Under the pieces are notes generated by a model that ran no database searches, was not told the DNA's origin, and was given only the letters and a program-made list of their open reading frames with translations. From assembly GCF_026626635.1 (NCBI RefSeq), contig NZ_JAPNKA010000001.1:6944001-7008000 (forward strand): DNA of 64,000 nucleotides. The letters are read 5' to 3'. Every line of letters begins with the position of its first letter. Position 1 is the stretch's first letter. Of this stretch, positions 8,930-18,432 are shown piece by piece. The position numbers and the translations under genes are program-made. The DNA is from Archangium lansingense. GTDB taxonomy: Bacteria > Myxococcota > Myxococcia > Myxococcales > Myxococcaceae.

Positions 8930-10341
8930 TCGTAATCCGAGGCCGGTACCACCGTCACCGGCCCCAGCCCCGTCAGTTGCTTCTTCACCTCGGACGCCTT
9001 CCCCACCAGCACGATCAGCGGCGGCTGCGCGAACAGGTACTTCGCCGCCACCTCCACCGTCTCCTTCGCCTTCACCGCCAGCAGCCGCTCCCGGAACTTC
9101 TCCACCCAGTCGTCCCCGAGCCCGTGCACCCGGATGTCGCTGATGACCGAGGCCACCGACTCGTTCGTCTCCGTCCGCAGCGGGTACAGCCCCGCCAGGT
9201 AGCGCTGCGCCTTCTTCAGCTCCGCCGGGGTGATGCCCTTCGCACGCACCTTCGCCACCTCGGCGAGCGACACGTCGATGATCTCCCGCGTCTTGTCCGT
9301 CTGGGTGAACGTGGAGATGCCGAACACGCCTCCCGCGTTCAGCATGTCGAAGTAGCTGTGGATGCCGTACGTCAGGCCGCGCTCCACGCGCACCTCGTTC
9401 ACCAGCCGCGAGGTGAACCCACCGCCCAGCACGTTGTTCATCGCCGCGGCCGGGAAGTAGTCCGGATGGCCCACCCGGAAGCCCGGCCCGCCAATGCGCA
9501 CCTGCGTCTGCGTCTGCTCCGGCTTGTCCACCAGCAGCACCCGCCCCGTGGCCAGCGAGTCAACCGGCGGCAGCGCCACCGGTGCCTCCGGCCCGCCCGC
9601 CCAGCCCGCGAAGGCCTTCTCCGCCTCCCTTGCCACCACCTCCGGGCTCACCGCCCCCACCACCGACAGCAGCGACACCCGAGGGCCCATCTGCTCGCGG
9701 TGGAAGCGCACCAGGTCGTCCCGCGTGAAGGACCGCACGTGCGCCGAGCTCCCCCCCACGTCATGTCCGTACGGGTGGGTGCCCCACAGCGCCCGAGTGA
9801 ATGCCCGGTCCGCCACCACTGACGGATCATCCAGGTCATTCGTGAACCCCGCCAGGGCCCGCTCGCGCGCCAGCTCCACCTCCCGCTCCGGGAAGGACGG
9901 CTCGCGCACCAACTGCCCCAGCACCGACAGCATCTCCGGGAAGTGCTCCGCGGGCGTGGTGACGAACAGCGACAGCACGTCCTCGCTGCTTCCCACCGAG
10001 AAGCTCGCACCCACGAACTCGATCGTCTCGTCGAGCTCGTCCGCGCTCATCTTCGCCGTGCCCCGGCGCATCAACCGTGCGGTGAAGTCGGCCAGGCCGT
10101 GCTTGTCCGCCGGCTCCATCGCGCTGCCAGCACGGATGACCAGCCGCATGGCCACCAGCGGCAGCACTCCGCGCTCGGCGGCCAGCACCTTCAGCCCACT
10201 GGATGTGGTGCTCTCGTGCAGGGCGGGCAGCGTCACGGCGACCGGAGCGGGCGTGCCCTTCTTCTCCGTCCCCTTCTTCGCCGGCGGCTTCTTCGCCAGT
10301 GTCTTCTTCACCGGCGTCTTCTTCGTGGCTCGGGTGGCCAT
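8926..10341 (-). CDS. M16-family peptidase-like protein lacking the zinc motif (inactive partner)
   Basis: A 471-residue M16 (insulinase/processing peptidase) fold protein. Where active members have HxxEH, this one has KHGLADFTARL, so zinc ligands are missing and it is probably the non-catalytic half of a heterodimer. A C-terminal M16 region with RxxxLNEVR-type sequence (SRLVNEVRVERGLTYG) is present; that Arg/Tyr region normally contacts substrate. The first 35 residues are an unusual Lys/Pro/Ala tail (KKTPVKK, KKPPAKK) like a histone H1 tail, with no signal peptide. It starts immediately after the stop of the active M16 gene (TAGATG), and its own stop overlaps the pseudouridine synthase start. 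The three form an operon. Confidence 0.88.
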   Translation of the reverse strand: MATRATKKTPVKKTLAKKPPAKKGTEKKGTPAPVAVTLPALHESTTSSGLKVLAAERGVLPLVAMRLVIRAGSAMEPADKHGLADFTARLMRRGTAKMSADELDETIEFVGASFSVGSSEDVLSLFVTTPAEHFPEMLSVLGQLVREPSFPEREVELARERALAGFTNDLDDPSVVADRAFTRALWGTHPYGHDVGGSSAHVRSFTRDDLVRFHREQMGPRVSLLSVVGAVSPEVVAREAEKAFAGWAGGPEAPVALPPVDSLATGRVLLVDKPEQTQTQVRIGGPGFRVGHPDYFPAAAMNNVLGGGFTSRLVNEVRVERGLTYGIHSYFDMLNAGGVFGISTFTQTDKTREIIDVSLAEVAKVRAKGITPAELKKAQRYLAGLYPLRTETNESVASVISDIRVHGLGDDWVEKFRERLLAVKAKETVEVAAKYLFAQPPLIVLVGKASEVKKQLTGLGPVTVVPASDYE

Positions 10342-11685
10342 CTACTCGGCGTCCTTTCCGTCAGCGGCTTCGTCCGCGGCTCCATCCGCGGTGGGAGTGA
10401 GCGTCACCACCGAGCGGCGCTCGGGCGCGAAGTACTTCGCCGCCACCGCCTTCACCTGCTCGTTCGTGACGGCCGCGTACACCGAGGGCAGCGTCAGCCC
10501 ATCCCTCCACGAGCCGAGCAGCACCTCGTAATGGCCCATGGCGTGGGCCCGCCCACTGTTCGTGGCCAGCTCCCGCAGGTGGTCCGCCCGCAGGTTGTTC
10601 TTCGCCTTCTGAAGCTCGCGCTCCGTCAGGCCCTCGCTGGCCACGCGCGCCAGCTCGGCGTACAGCGCCTCCTCCACCTTGCGCGGCTCCGAGCCCGGCT
10701 TGAGCTCCAGGTAGACGATGATGGCGCCGGGATCCACCCTCCAGCCCCAATCCACCATCACCGACACGGCGAGCTGCGTCTCGTAGACGAGCTTCTTCAC
10801 CAGCCGGCTGCCCTCACCCTTCGTCAGCGCGTACTGGATGATGTCCAGCACCAGCGTGTCCTCGCTGCGCCCCGCCGGGCCGTGCCAGGCGAGCATCAGC
10901 GCCGGAGACTGGGCCGGGTGGCGCACCTCGGCGCGGCGCTCGCCCTTCTGCACGGGCTCGGCGTTGAGCACGGGCTCGGGCTTGGGGCCCCGGGGGATGT
11001 CTCCGTAGTAGCGGCGCACCAGCGCCAGCGTCTCCTTCGGGTCAATGTCCCCGCAGATGTAGAGCACCGCGTTGTTGGGCGCGTAGTACGTGCGGAAGTA
11101 CTGCTCGCAATCCTGGCGGGTGATGTTCTCGATGTCCTTCATCCACCCGATGACCGGCCAGCGGTACGCGTGCGCCTTCCAGATGAGCGTGCCCAGCTCC
11201 TCGTCCATCGTCCCGGTGATGTCGTTGTCCACCCGGACGCGGCGCTCCTCCATCACCACCTGGCGCTCGCTCTCCAGCGCGTTGTCGTTGATGCGCAGCG
11301 AGCGCATCCGGTCCGACTCCAGATCCAACACCGTCTCCAGCGCGTCCGAGGCAAAGTCCTCGTAGTACACCGTCATGTCCGTGGACGTGTACGCGTTGGA
11401 GCGGCCTCCGTTCGACTCGAGCACCTTGTCGAACATCTTGGGGCCGTACTTCTTGGCCCCGTTGAACATCATGTGCTCGAACAGGTGGCTGATGCCGGTG
11501 ATGCCAGGGCGCTCGTTGCGGCTGCCCACCTGGAAGAAAGTGTAGAGGCTCACCACCGGCGTCTGGTGGTTGGCCAGCAGACGAACCCGGAGACCGTTGG
11601 ACAGCGTGGCCTCCTGGACGTCGAAGAGGGACTGCAGGACGGGATCCGCCTTGCGCACGGCGGGGTTCGCGGGTGCCTTCGCCAT
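10342..11685 (-). CDS. M16-family zinc metallopeptidase (catalytic subunit)
   Basis: A 447-residue M16 peptidase with the inverted zinc motif HLFEH (in GISHLFEHMMFNG, about residues 67-79) and the downstream Glu region ESERQVVMEERR that completes the zinc site. It should cleave peptides or unfolded segments, together with the inactive partner encoded next. I chose the ATG at 11685 (MAKAPANPAV) because GGTGGGAT lies just upstream; the frame also extends upstream to 11754 but with less typical sequence. There is no signal peptide, so it is cytosolic unless exported another way. It is transcribed away from the P450 genes from a 130-base divergent intergenic region. Confidence 0.92.
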   Translation of the reverse strand: MAKAPANPAVRKADPVLQSLFDVQEATLSNGLRVRLLANHQTPVVSLYTFFQVGSRNERPGITGISHLFEHMMFNGAKKYGPKMFDKVLESNGGRSNAYTSTDMTVYYEDFASDALETVLDLESDRMRSLRINDNALESERQVVMEERRVRVDNDITGTMDEELGTLIWKAHAYRWPVIGWMKDIENITRQDCEQYFRTYYAPNNAVLYICGDIDPKETLALVRRYYGDIPRGPKPEPVLNAEPVQKGERRAEVRHPAQSPALMLAWHGPAGRSEDTLVLDIIQYALTKGEGSRLVKKLVYETQLAVSVMVDWGWRVDPGAIIVYLELKPGSEPRKVEEALYAELARVASEGLTERELQKAKNNLRADHLRELATNSGRAHAMGHYEVLLGSWRDGLTLPSVYAAVTNEQVKAVAAKYFAPERRSVVTLTPTADGAADEAADGKDAE

Positions 11686-11815
11686 AGGTATCCCACCGTA
11701 TACACGGCTTTTCGTGGGGGGAAGCACGCGTTTCGGCCTCCGAATGTCGGGCATTCACAGTTGCTGCCCCCCGTTGGCAACCGGTGCTGGAGGAAGCGGG
11801 GTATGGAGCGCCCCA

Positions 11816-13033
11816 ATGGAAACCCCATTCGTACCGCCCCTGGCCGAGCTGCTGGCCGACCCCCATCCCTTCTTCTCCGCCCTGCGCGAGGCTACTCCGG
11901 TACAGAAGGTAGAGGCCTTCATGGGCGCCTACGTCGTCACCCGCCATGAGCTCATCGGGCCCATCCTCAAGGACACCACCGTCTTCTCCTCGCGGATGAT
12001 GGGGTTCGAGCAGGTGATGCCTCAGGAGCTCGGCGAGGACGTGCTCCGCTACTTCCGGGTCGAAAAGGCCCTCCTCTCGTCGGATCCGCCCCTGCACACG
12101 CACATGCGGACCCTGGTGAGCCGCGCCTTCACCCCTCGCCGCGTCGCCGAGCTCGAGCCCCACCTCCGGGAGATCACCCGCGAGCTGCTCGACACCATGC
12201 TCGCCAAAAAGGAGTTCGATCTCGTCGCGGACCTGGCGGCACCGCTGCCAGTCACCGTCATCGCCGAGCTGCTCGGCATCGAGCCGGAGCACCGCCTGGA
12301 CTTCAAGCGCTGGTCGGATGCCATCATCCAGGCCGCCTCCTTCACCATCCGGGACAAGCGCCCGTTGGCCGACAGCATCCGGCAGCTCCAGACCTACCTG
12401 GAGTCCACCATCGAGCAGCGCCGCCGCATACCGCGCAATGATCTCATCAGCGCACTCGTCGAAGCGAGCGAGGCCGAGGGCGGTTTCCTCTCCACCCTGG
12501 AGCTCATCGACTTCGTCCGGCTGCTGCTCATCGCCGGCAACGAGACCACCACCAACCTGATCGGCAACGGCATGGTGGCCCTGCTGCGCCACCCCTCTGA
12601 GTGGGAGCGGCTGGTGGCGGACCCCTCGCTCATCCCCAATGCCATCGAGGAGATGCTGCGCTACGAAGGGCCGGCCCAGAGCATCCTGCGGATGACCACG
12701 CAGGACACGGAGATCGCCGGCGTCCCCATCCCCAAGGGTGCGCAGGTCATGCTCCTGCTGTCGGCCGCCAACCGCGACCCGCGCAAGTTCCCCGAGCCGG
12801 ACAAGTTCGATGTGACTCGCGATGCCCAGGGACACCTCGCCTTTGGCCACGGCGTCCACTTCTGCCTGGGCGCTCCGCTGGCTCGGCTCGAGGCGAAAGT
12901 GGCCTTCGAGGAGCTCCTACGCCGAGTGCGTCGGGTCTCCTTTGCCCCAGGCCAGGAGGGCCATATTGCCTGGAGCGAGACCTTCATCGTCCGCGGTCCC
13001 CTGAGCCTCCAGCTGCGCGCTGAACGCCGTTAG
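11816..13033 (+). CDS. cytochrome P450, first of a tandem pair
   Basis: A 405-residue soluble bacterial P450 that inserts one oxygen atom into an unknown substrate using a separate ferredoxin. The oxygen-binding I-helix reads AGNETTTN, the ExxR motif is in EEMLR, and the heme loop FGHGVHFCLG places the heme-binding Cys at residue 350. The ATG at 11816 has a GGAG eight bases upstream; an upstream extension of 82 residues in the same frame overlaps the divergent M16 gene and lacks P450 character. The next gene is a close paralogue. No ferredoxin or reductase gene is adjacent, so electrons must come from elsewhere in the genome. Confidence 0.93.
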   Translation: METPFVPPLAELLADPHPFFSALREATPVQKVEAFMGAYVVTRHELIGPILKDTTVFSSRMMGFEQVMPQELGEDVLRYFRVEKALLSSDPPLHTHMRTLVSRAFTPRRVAELEPHLREITRELLDTMLAKKEFDLVADLAAPLPVTVIAELLGIEPEHRLDFKRWSDAIIQAASFTIRDKRPLADSIRQLQTYLESTIEQRRRIPRNDLISALVEASEAEGGFLSTLELIDFVRLLLIAGNETTTNLIGNGMVALLRHPSEWERLVADPSLIPNAIEEMLRYEGPAQSILRMTTQDTEIAGVPIPKGAQVMLLLSAANRDPRKFPEPDKFDVTRDAQGHLAFGHGVHFCLGAPLARLEAKVAFEELLRRVRRVSFAPGQEGHIAWSETFIVRGPLSLQLRAERR

Positions 13034-13110
13034 CCCGCCCGGTGTCCGGTCAGGGGGGCATGCCGGGCTTGGGCACGGCATACTCCGGTCCTCCCCTGTC
13101 CGGAGCACGC

Positions 13111-14358
13111 ATGGCCCCCGCCGCGCCCCCGTTGACCCCCGATTTCGCCGCCAACCCCTACCCCTACTACGCCTCGCTCCGTGAGGCCGGCCCGGTCCAG
13201 TTCCACGAGACCCTGTTGAGGGGCTGCTATGTCCTCAACCGTCATGAGGACATGGTCGCCGTCCTCAAGAATCCGCACCTGTTCTCCTCGAAGCTGATGG
13301 CGGCCGGCACGACGATGCCCAAGGAGCTTGGCGAGGACGCGCTCCGCTACTTCCTGGAGCCGAAGAGCCTCCTCGCGTCGGAACCGCCGCTCCACACGCA
13401 GCTGCGCACGCTGGTGAGCCGCGCCTTCACCCCCCGCCGCGTCGCCGAGCTCGAGCCGCACATCCGGGAGATCTCCCGCGAGCTGATCGAGGCCATGCTC
13501 GCCAAGGAGGAGTTCGATCTCATCGCGGACCTGGCCATGCCGCTGCCGGTCATCGTCATCGCCGAGATGCTCGGTGTCGAGCCCGAGCGCCGCCTGGACT
13601 TCAAGCGCTGGTCGGACGATGTCCTCCTGGCCTCCGCCATGCAGGGCACGGGCAAGGATCTGCCCCGGCTGAGGCAGAGCATCCTGGATCTCCATGCGTA
13701 CCTGGAGTCCGCCATCGAGCAGCGCCGCCACACGCCGCGCAATGATCTCATCAGCGCGCTCGTCGAGGCGAGCCAGAGCGCGGAGGACGGCTTCCTCACC
13801 CCCCTGGACCTGATGGCCTTCACCCGGCTGCTGCTCATCGCCGGCAACGAGACCACCACCAACCTGATCGGCAACGGCATGCTGGGCCTGCTGCGCAACC
13901 CCTCTGAGTGGGAGCGGCTGGCGGCGAACCCCTCGCTCATGCCCAACGCCGTCGAGGAGATGCTGCGCTACGACAGTCCAGCCCAGGCCCTCATCCGCCT
14001 CGTGACCGATGACACGGAGATCGCTGGTCACCCCATCCCCAGGGGCGCTCGCGTCCTGCTGCTGCTGGGGGCCTCCAACCGGGATCCACGCAGGTTCCCC
14101 GAGCCGGACAGGCTCGATGTCACGCGAGAGGTCCAGAGTCACCTCTCGTTCGGCCATGGAATCCACTTCTGCCTGGGCGCTCCGCTGGCACGGATCGAGG
14201 CGAAGGTGGTTTTCGAGGAGCTCTTCCGCCGGGTGCGCCGCGTCGCCTTCGCCCCGGGTCAGGAGAGCAACATCCCCTGGAGCGCGGCCTTCCTGATCCG
14301 AGGCCCCAAGAGTCTGCGGCTGACAGCCGAGCGACACCAGCCCGCCCAGGCCGCCTGA
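13111..14358 (+). CDS. cytochrome P450, second of a tandem pair
   Basis: A 415-residue P450 closely related to the preceding gene along its whole length, with the same AGNETTTN I-helix, EEMLR, and heme loop FGHGIHFCLG (Cys354). The stretches around the I-helix and the N-terminal RTLVSRAFTPRRVAELEPH are identical or nearly so, even at the DNA level. Differences gather in the N-terminal 70 residues, the region after RWSD (about 170-190) and the region just after EEMLRY, which are substrate-contact areas in this family. The ATG at 13111 has a GGAG six bases upstream. The pair looks like a duplication that then changed substrate range. Confidence 0.93.
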   Translation: MAPAAPPLTPDFAANPYPYYASLREAGPVQFHETLLRGCYVLNRHEDMVAVLKNPHLFSSKLMAAGTTMPKELGEDALRYFLEPKSLLASEPPLHTQLRTLVSRAFTPRRVAELEPHIREISRELIEAMLAKEEFDLIADLAMPLPVIVIAEMLGVEPERRLDFKRWSDDVLLASAMQGTGKDLPRLRQSILDLHAYLESAIEQRRHTPRNDLISALVEASQSAEDGFLTPLDLMAFTRLLLIAGNETTTNLIGNGMLGLLRNPSEWERLAANPSLMPNAVEEMLRYDSPAQALIRLVTDDTEIAGHPIPRGARVLLLLGASNRDPRRFPEPDRLDVTREVQSHLSFGHGIHFCLGAPLARIEAKVVFEELFRRVRRVAFAPGQESNIPWSAAFLIRGPKSLRLTAERHQPAQAA

Positions 14359-14376
14359 GCCTCCCGAGATCCCTGC

Positions 14377-16533
14377 ATGGCCCGCTACGCTTTCACCCTC
14401 TTCACCAGCGCCTTCCTGCTCTTCGGGGTCCAGCCGCTGGTAGGCCGGTACGCGCTCCCCTGGTTCGGCGGCACGCCCGCGGTGTGGACGACGTGCATGC
14501 TCTTCTTCCAGGGCGCGCTCCTGGCGGGCTATGCCTACGCGCACGCGAGTGCCACGCGCCTCTCGCCCCGCCGTCAGGTCCAGCTTCACCTGGGACTGCT
14601 CGTGGTGGCGGTGGGAGTGCTCGGGGCACGCGCGCTGCTCACGGGCTCCCCGGTGGCACCCGGGCCCGAGTGGCGCTCCACCGGAAGTGAAGCGCTGCTC
14701 ACCGGCCGGCTGCTGGCGATGCTCGCCGTCACACTCGGACTGCCCTTCTTCGTGCTGTCCACCACCGCGCCCCTGCTGCAGAGCTGGTTCAGCCGCGCGC
14801 GGCCGGGCCTGTCACCCTACCGTCTCTACGCGCTGTCCAACGCCGGCTCACTGCTCGCGCTGCTGGGCTACCCCTTCCTCATTGAGCCCACCCTGACGCG
14901 CTCGGCGCAAGGCTGGGCCTGGGGAATGGGCTTCCTGCTCTTCACCGCCGGGTGCGCCGCGTGCGCGTGGGACGTGTGGAAGCGGGCCGCGCCATCAGCG
15001 TTGGAGCGGGAACCCGAGCAGAGTCCAGAGCAGGCAGCGGAGGCACAGCGGCCGGGCTCATGGCACTCACTGGCGTGGCTCGGGCTGAGCGCCTGCGCGT
15101 CGGTGCTGCTGCTGGCCACGACGAACCAGCTCTCGCGAGACGTGGCCGCCGGACCCTTCCTCTGGGTGCTGCCCCTGGGGCTCTACCTGCTCACCTTCAT
15201 CCTCGCCTTCGAGCGCGAGTCGCTCTACCGCCGCACCGTTTGGGTGCCCCTGCTCATCATCTCGGTGGGCGGCGTGCTGCGCGCTCGATTCGAGGGTCCC
15301 CACTGGCCGCTGTCCTTCCAGCTCCTCGTGTACGGCGGCGCGCTGCTGGCCGGCTGCATGGTGTGCCATGGCGAGCTGTACCGCCTGCGTCCGGTGCCGC
15401 GCCACCTGAGCGCCTTCTACCTCCAGGTGTCCGCGGGCGGCGTGCTCGGCGGGGTGTTCGTCGGACTGGTGGCACCGCACATCTTCGACACCTATGGCGA
15501 GTACCCGCTGGCGCTCGCCGCATGCTGTCTCGTGGCCCTGGTGCCGCTGCTGTCGTCTCCCGCCAACGAGGGAGTCCTGCAGCGGCTGGGGCGGCTGGCC
15601 CGGGTATTCCTGCTCGCCGCCGGAGTGGTGGGGGTCGGCATTCCCATGCTGGACATCCGGCGCGAGGTGCGGGTCACCGCGCGCAATTTCTACGGCGTGG
15701 TGCAGGTGCTGGAACAGGGCGTGGGAGACCCGGAGATGCACCTGTTCGCGCTCAAGCACGGCACCACCACCCATGGCTTCCAGCTCGCCGAGCCCTCGCG
15801 CCGGCACAGGCCCACGGCCTACTTCACTCCGGACAGCGGCCTGGGGCTGGCCATCGCCGAGCAACGCCGGCTGCGCGAAGCCGAGGGGCTGTCTCCGGCC
15901 CTGCGCATCGGCGTGCTGGGCCTGGGCGTGGGCACCAGTACCGCGCTCGCGAAGGCCTCCGACGCGGTGCGCTTCTATGAGATCAACCCAGCCGTCATCG
16001 CGCTGGCCCAGGGAGAGGGCGGCTACTTCAGCTATCTGCGCGACACGCCCGCCCGGGTGGTGGAGGTGGTGCAGGGCGATGCGCGCATCTCCCTGGAGCA
16101 GGAGTTGGAGCGAGGCGAAGCGCAGGGCTTCGATGTGCTCGCGCTGGACGTCTTCAGCTCGGATGCCATCCCCATGCACCTGCTCACCCGCGAGGCCATG
16201 GCCCTCTACCGCACGCACCTGGCGCCCCGCGGCGTGCTGGCGCTGCACATCAGCAGCTCACACCTGGATCTGCAGCCCGTCACCCTCGCGCACGCACGAG
16301 AGCTCGGGATGCACGCCACGCTCGTCCTCACCCGCTCCCAGGGCGACACGCTGCGCAGCGCGTGGATGATCCTCAGCCCGGACGCGAACTTCTCCCGGGG
16401 CGACTCCTTCACCCGGACGGCCTCGCGCGTGCACCGCTTCGAGGCGACGGACGGACCGCCTCCCATCCTCTGGACGGACGAGCACCACAGCGTGTTACCC
16501 GTGCTCCGACGCGAGCCCCGCGAGCGGGAGTGA
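14377..16533 (+). CDS. membrane protein fused to a spermidine-synthase-like methyltransferase-fold domain
   Basis: A 718-residue protein with many hydrophobic segments in the first 430 residues (for example FTSAFLLFGVQPLVGRYALP and GLYLLTFILAF), followed by a soluble Rossmann domain. The C-terminal part has the spermidine-synthase-type pattern LRIGVLGLGVGTSTALAKA, the acidic RFYEINPAVI, VVQGDARISLEQE and LALDVFSSDAIPMHLLT. Such 'fused MFS/spermidine synthase' proteins are widespread in myxobacteria, but few have a proven reaction; aminopropyl or methyl transfer near the membrane is possible. It starts 18 bases after the second P450 and ends 15 bases before a convergent histidine kinase gene. 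Confidence 0.85.
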   Translation: MARYAFTLFTSAFLLFGVQPLVGRYALPWFGGTPAVWTTCMLFFQGALLAGYAYAHASATRLSPRRQVQLHLGLLVVAVGVLGARALLTGSPVAPGPEWRSTGSEALLTGRLLAMLAVTLGLPFFVLSTTAPLLQSWFSRARPGLSPYRLYALSNAGSLLALLGYPFLIEPTLTRSAQGWAWGMGFLLFTAGCAACAWDVWKRAAPSALEREPEQSPEQAAEAQRPGSWHSLAWLGLSACASVLLLATTNQLSRDVAAGPFLWVLPLGLYLLTFILAFERESLYRRTVWVPLLIISVGGVLRARFEGPHWPLSFQLLVYGGALLAGCMVCHGELYRLRPVPRHLSAFYLQVSAGGVLGGVFVGLVAPHIFDTYGEYPLALAACCLVALVPLLSSPANEGVLQRLGRLARVFLLAAGVVGVGIPMLDIRREVRVTARNFYGVVQVLEQGVGDPEMHLFALKHGTTTHGFQLAEPSRRHRPTAYFTPDSGLGLAIAEQRRLREAEGLSPALRIGVLGLGVGTSTALAKASDAVRFYEINPAVIALAQGEGGYFSYLRDTPARVVEVVQGDARISLEQELERGEAQGFDVLALDVFSSDAIPMHLLTREAMALYRTHLAPRGVLALHISSSHLDLQPVTLAHARELGMHATLVLTRSQGDTLRSAWMILSPDANFSRGDSFTRTASRVHRFEATDGPPPILWTDEHHSVLPVLRREPRERE

Positions 16534-16548
16534 CGGCCTCAGGCCCCG

Positions 16549-18366
16549 CTACGGCGCGGCGCTCGGCGGCTCGCCCACCGGCAGGAAGACCTGGAAGGTG
16601 GTTCCCTTCCCGGGCTCACTCTGGACCGCGATGCGCCCGCCCAGCTCGGTGATGATGCCGTGGCAGATGGACAAGCCCAGCCCCGTGCCCACCCCCTTCG
16701 GCTTGGTGGTGAAGAAGGCATTGAACAGCTTCTCCAGGTTCTCCGGTGGAATGCCCTCCCCCGTGTCCCGCACCGCCACCACCACCTGCCCCTCCTCGTA
16801 CCGGGTGGAGACGTGAACCTCGTTCCCCTGGATGTCCCCGTGGGGGATGGCCTGGGCGGCGTTGATGAGCAGGTTGAGGAAGAGCTGCCCGAGCCTCGAC
16901 TCGTTGGCGTGCACGGACGGCACCCCGCCGTAGTCCTTCACCAGCCGCGCGCGGTGGCGGATCTCGCTCCAGGCCATGTTCCCGCACAGATCGATCACCG
17001 CCTGCACGTCCACCGGCCCGCGCCGTTCATCGCTGCTGCGCGAGTAGATCTTCAGATCCCTGACGATATCCACCACCCGCTGGCTGCCGGACAAGGCCTC
17101 CTTCAGCGCGTCCCGGATCTCCTGCCCCCGCTCGCCCGCAAGCCCCTCGCCGGAGCTCGTCATCGCGGACAGCTCGTCGTCCACGAACTGCAAATTGCTC
17201 AGCATGTACGACAAGGGGTTGTTGATCTCATGCGCCACGCCAGCCGCGAGCGTTCCCAGTGAGGCCAGGCGCTCGGAGGCCAACAGCTTCTCCTGCACCA
17301 ACCGGCGCTCGGTGATGTTGCGGGTGATAGACACCGTGGCCGGCTGTCCGTCGAAGAGCAGCGAGAGCGTCACTACCTCGCACAGCACCCGCCGGCCCTC
17401 ATGATGCTGGAACATCACTTCGTGGGGGGCACTGATGCTGGAGGGCTCGGTGAGCGCGACCTCGCCCCCAGGCTGGACGAGCTCCGCGATGGGCCGGCCC
17501 CTCAGTACCGTCCCGCACGCATGGCCGAGCAGACTCGCGGCCGAGGAGTTGGCGAACACCACCGTGCCCTCGCGGTGGATGAAGATGGCATCCGGGGTGC
17601 GCTCGATGAGGGTGCGAAAGCTCTCCGACATGCGCCGCTGCGCCTCCTCGGCCTGCCGGCGCCGCCGCTCGCTGCGCACCCCCTGGAGAATGGCGCAGCA
17701 CGTGGCCAGAAAGGGCTGGAGGAAGGCGATGACCGCGTCATCGTAGCCCCCGGGGCGGTTGGCGATGCCCACCATGCCCACCATCTCGTTGGCCGAGTGG
17801 AAGGGCAGGCCCAGGAAGCTGCACAGCGGCGGGTGGCCCTCGGGTAACCCTCCCCGACGGGGATCCACCGCCGGGGCGTTGGACACCACCGGCTGGCCGC
17901 TCGTCATCACGGCCCCGAACAGCGTCTTCAGGTTGGTGAACTCCAGGCCCTTGGGCGCCTCCCGGGCGTAGAACTCCCTCAGCTCCCCCGTCCAGGCGAT
18001 GTTGGTGAGGGCGTGGGTGCGCAGCAAGGGCTCGCCCTCGGCCGTGCGCTGCACCTCGCCGATGAAGCCGTACTCGCTGTCCGTCAGCTTCAACAGCACC
18101 GACAGCAGCTTGTCGAAGATCCGGGGCATCTCGTGGCCCTGGATGAACTCCGTCTGCACCTCCGTGAGCGCTTGGAGCAGCAGGTGGCTGGCATGCAGCT
18201 CGTTCGCCGGGTCCCCCTTCCCGACCTTACCGGGGTGCCTGGACCACTCCATCCGTCCGCTCACCTGCTCTGCGATACCTAGCTTGTGCGAATTCGATAC
18301 CGAGGATCCCACGGTTGGCAATGCCCCCTCCAACTCCATTGGCAGATTGGGAACACACTGGATCAA
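16549..18366 (-). CDS. GAF-PAS sensor histidine kinase
   Basis: A soluble sensor kinase of about 605 residues. Residues about 65-230 form a GAF-type domain, 245-355 a PAS domain (RTLIERTPDAIFIHREG, ITRNITERR), followed by a HisKA dimerisation helix with the phospho-accepting His in GVAHEINNPL (about 379) and a HATPase domain with N, G1 and G2 boxes (NLLINAAQAI, DTGEGIPPENL, GTGLGLSICHGI). No transmembrane segment is present. The start is uncertain: the frame opens at a TTG at 18366 with no clear ribosome site, while an ATG at 18252 has AGGTGA upstream. No response regulator is adjacent. It is divergent from the BlaI-type repressor gene across an operator-like palindrome cluster and may share its control. 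Confidence 0.9.
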   Translation of the reverse strand: MIQCVPNLPMELEGALPTVGSSVSNSHKLGIAEQVSGRMEWSRHPGKVGKGDPANELHASHLLLQALTEVQTEFIQGHEMPRIFDKLLSVLLKLTDSEYGFIGEVQRTAEGEPLLRTHALTNIAWTGELREFYAREAPKGLEFTNLKTLFGAVMTSGQPVVSNAPAVDPRRGGLPEGHPPLCSFLGLPFHSANEMVGMVGIANRPGGYDDAVIAFLQPFLATCCAILQGVRSERRRRQAEEAQRRMSESFRTLIERTPDAIFIHREGTVVFANSSAASLLGHACGTVLRGRPIAELVQPGGEVALTEPSSISAPHEVMFQHHEGRRVLCEVVTLSLLFDGQPATVSITRNITERRLVQEKLLASERLASLGTLAAGVAHEINNPLSYMLSNLQFVDDELSAMTSSGEGLAGERGQEIRDALKEALSGSQRVVDIVRDLKIYSRSSDERRGPVDVQAVIDLCGNMAWSEIRHRARLVKDYGGVPSVHANESRLGQLFLNLLINAAQAIPHGDIQGNEVHVSTRYEEGQVVVAVRDTGEGIPPENLEKLFNAFFTTKPKGVGTGLGLSICHGIITELGGRIAVQSEPGKGTTFQVFLPVGEPPSAAP

Positions 18367-18367
18367 A

Positions 18368-18406
18368 CAACTAAATCATTAGTTGCTAACCAACTAAGGC
18401 CTTAGT
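18368..18406. promoter_or_regulatory. three overlapping palindromes, probable BlaI-type operator
   Basis: In 39 bases there are three dyads made of the same half-site: CAACTAA-N4-TTAGTTG (18368-18385), TTAGTTG-N5-CAACTAA (18379-18397) and ACTAAGGCCTTAGT (18393-18406). The block is AT-rich compared with its surroundings and lies about 27 bases before the BlaI-family gene and directly upstream of the divergent histidine kinase frame. BlaI/MecI dimers bind dyads of this size in their own promoters. I infer autoregulation and possible control of both genes. Confidence 0.7.
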
Positions 18407-18432
18407 AGTTTGAAGCTCGGAGGTGACGGACC

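Noticed and set aside
11570..11815. An 82-residue N-terminal extension of the first P450
   Set aside because: The extension overlaps the divergent M16 gene and has no P450 character. The ATG at 11816 has a ribosome site.
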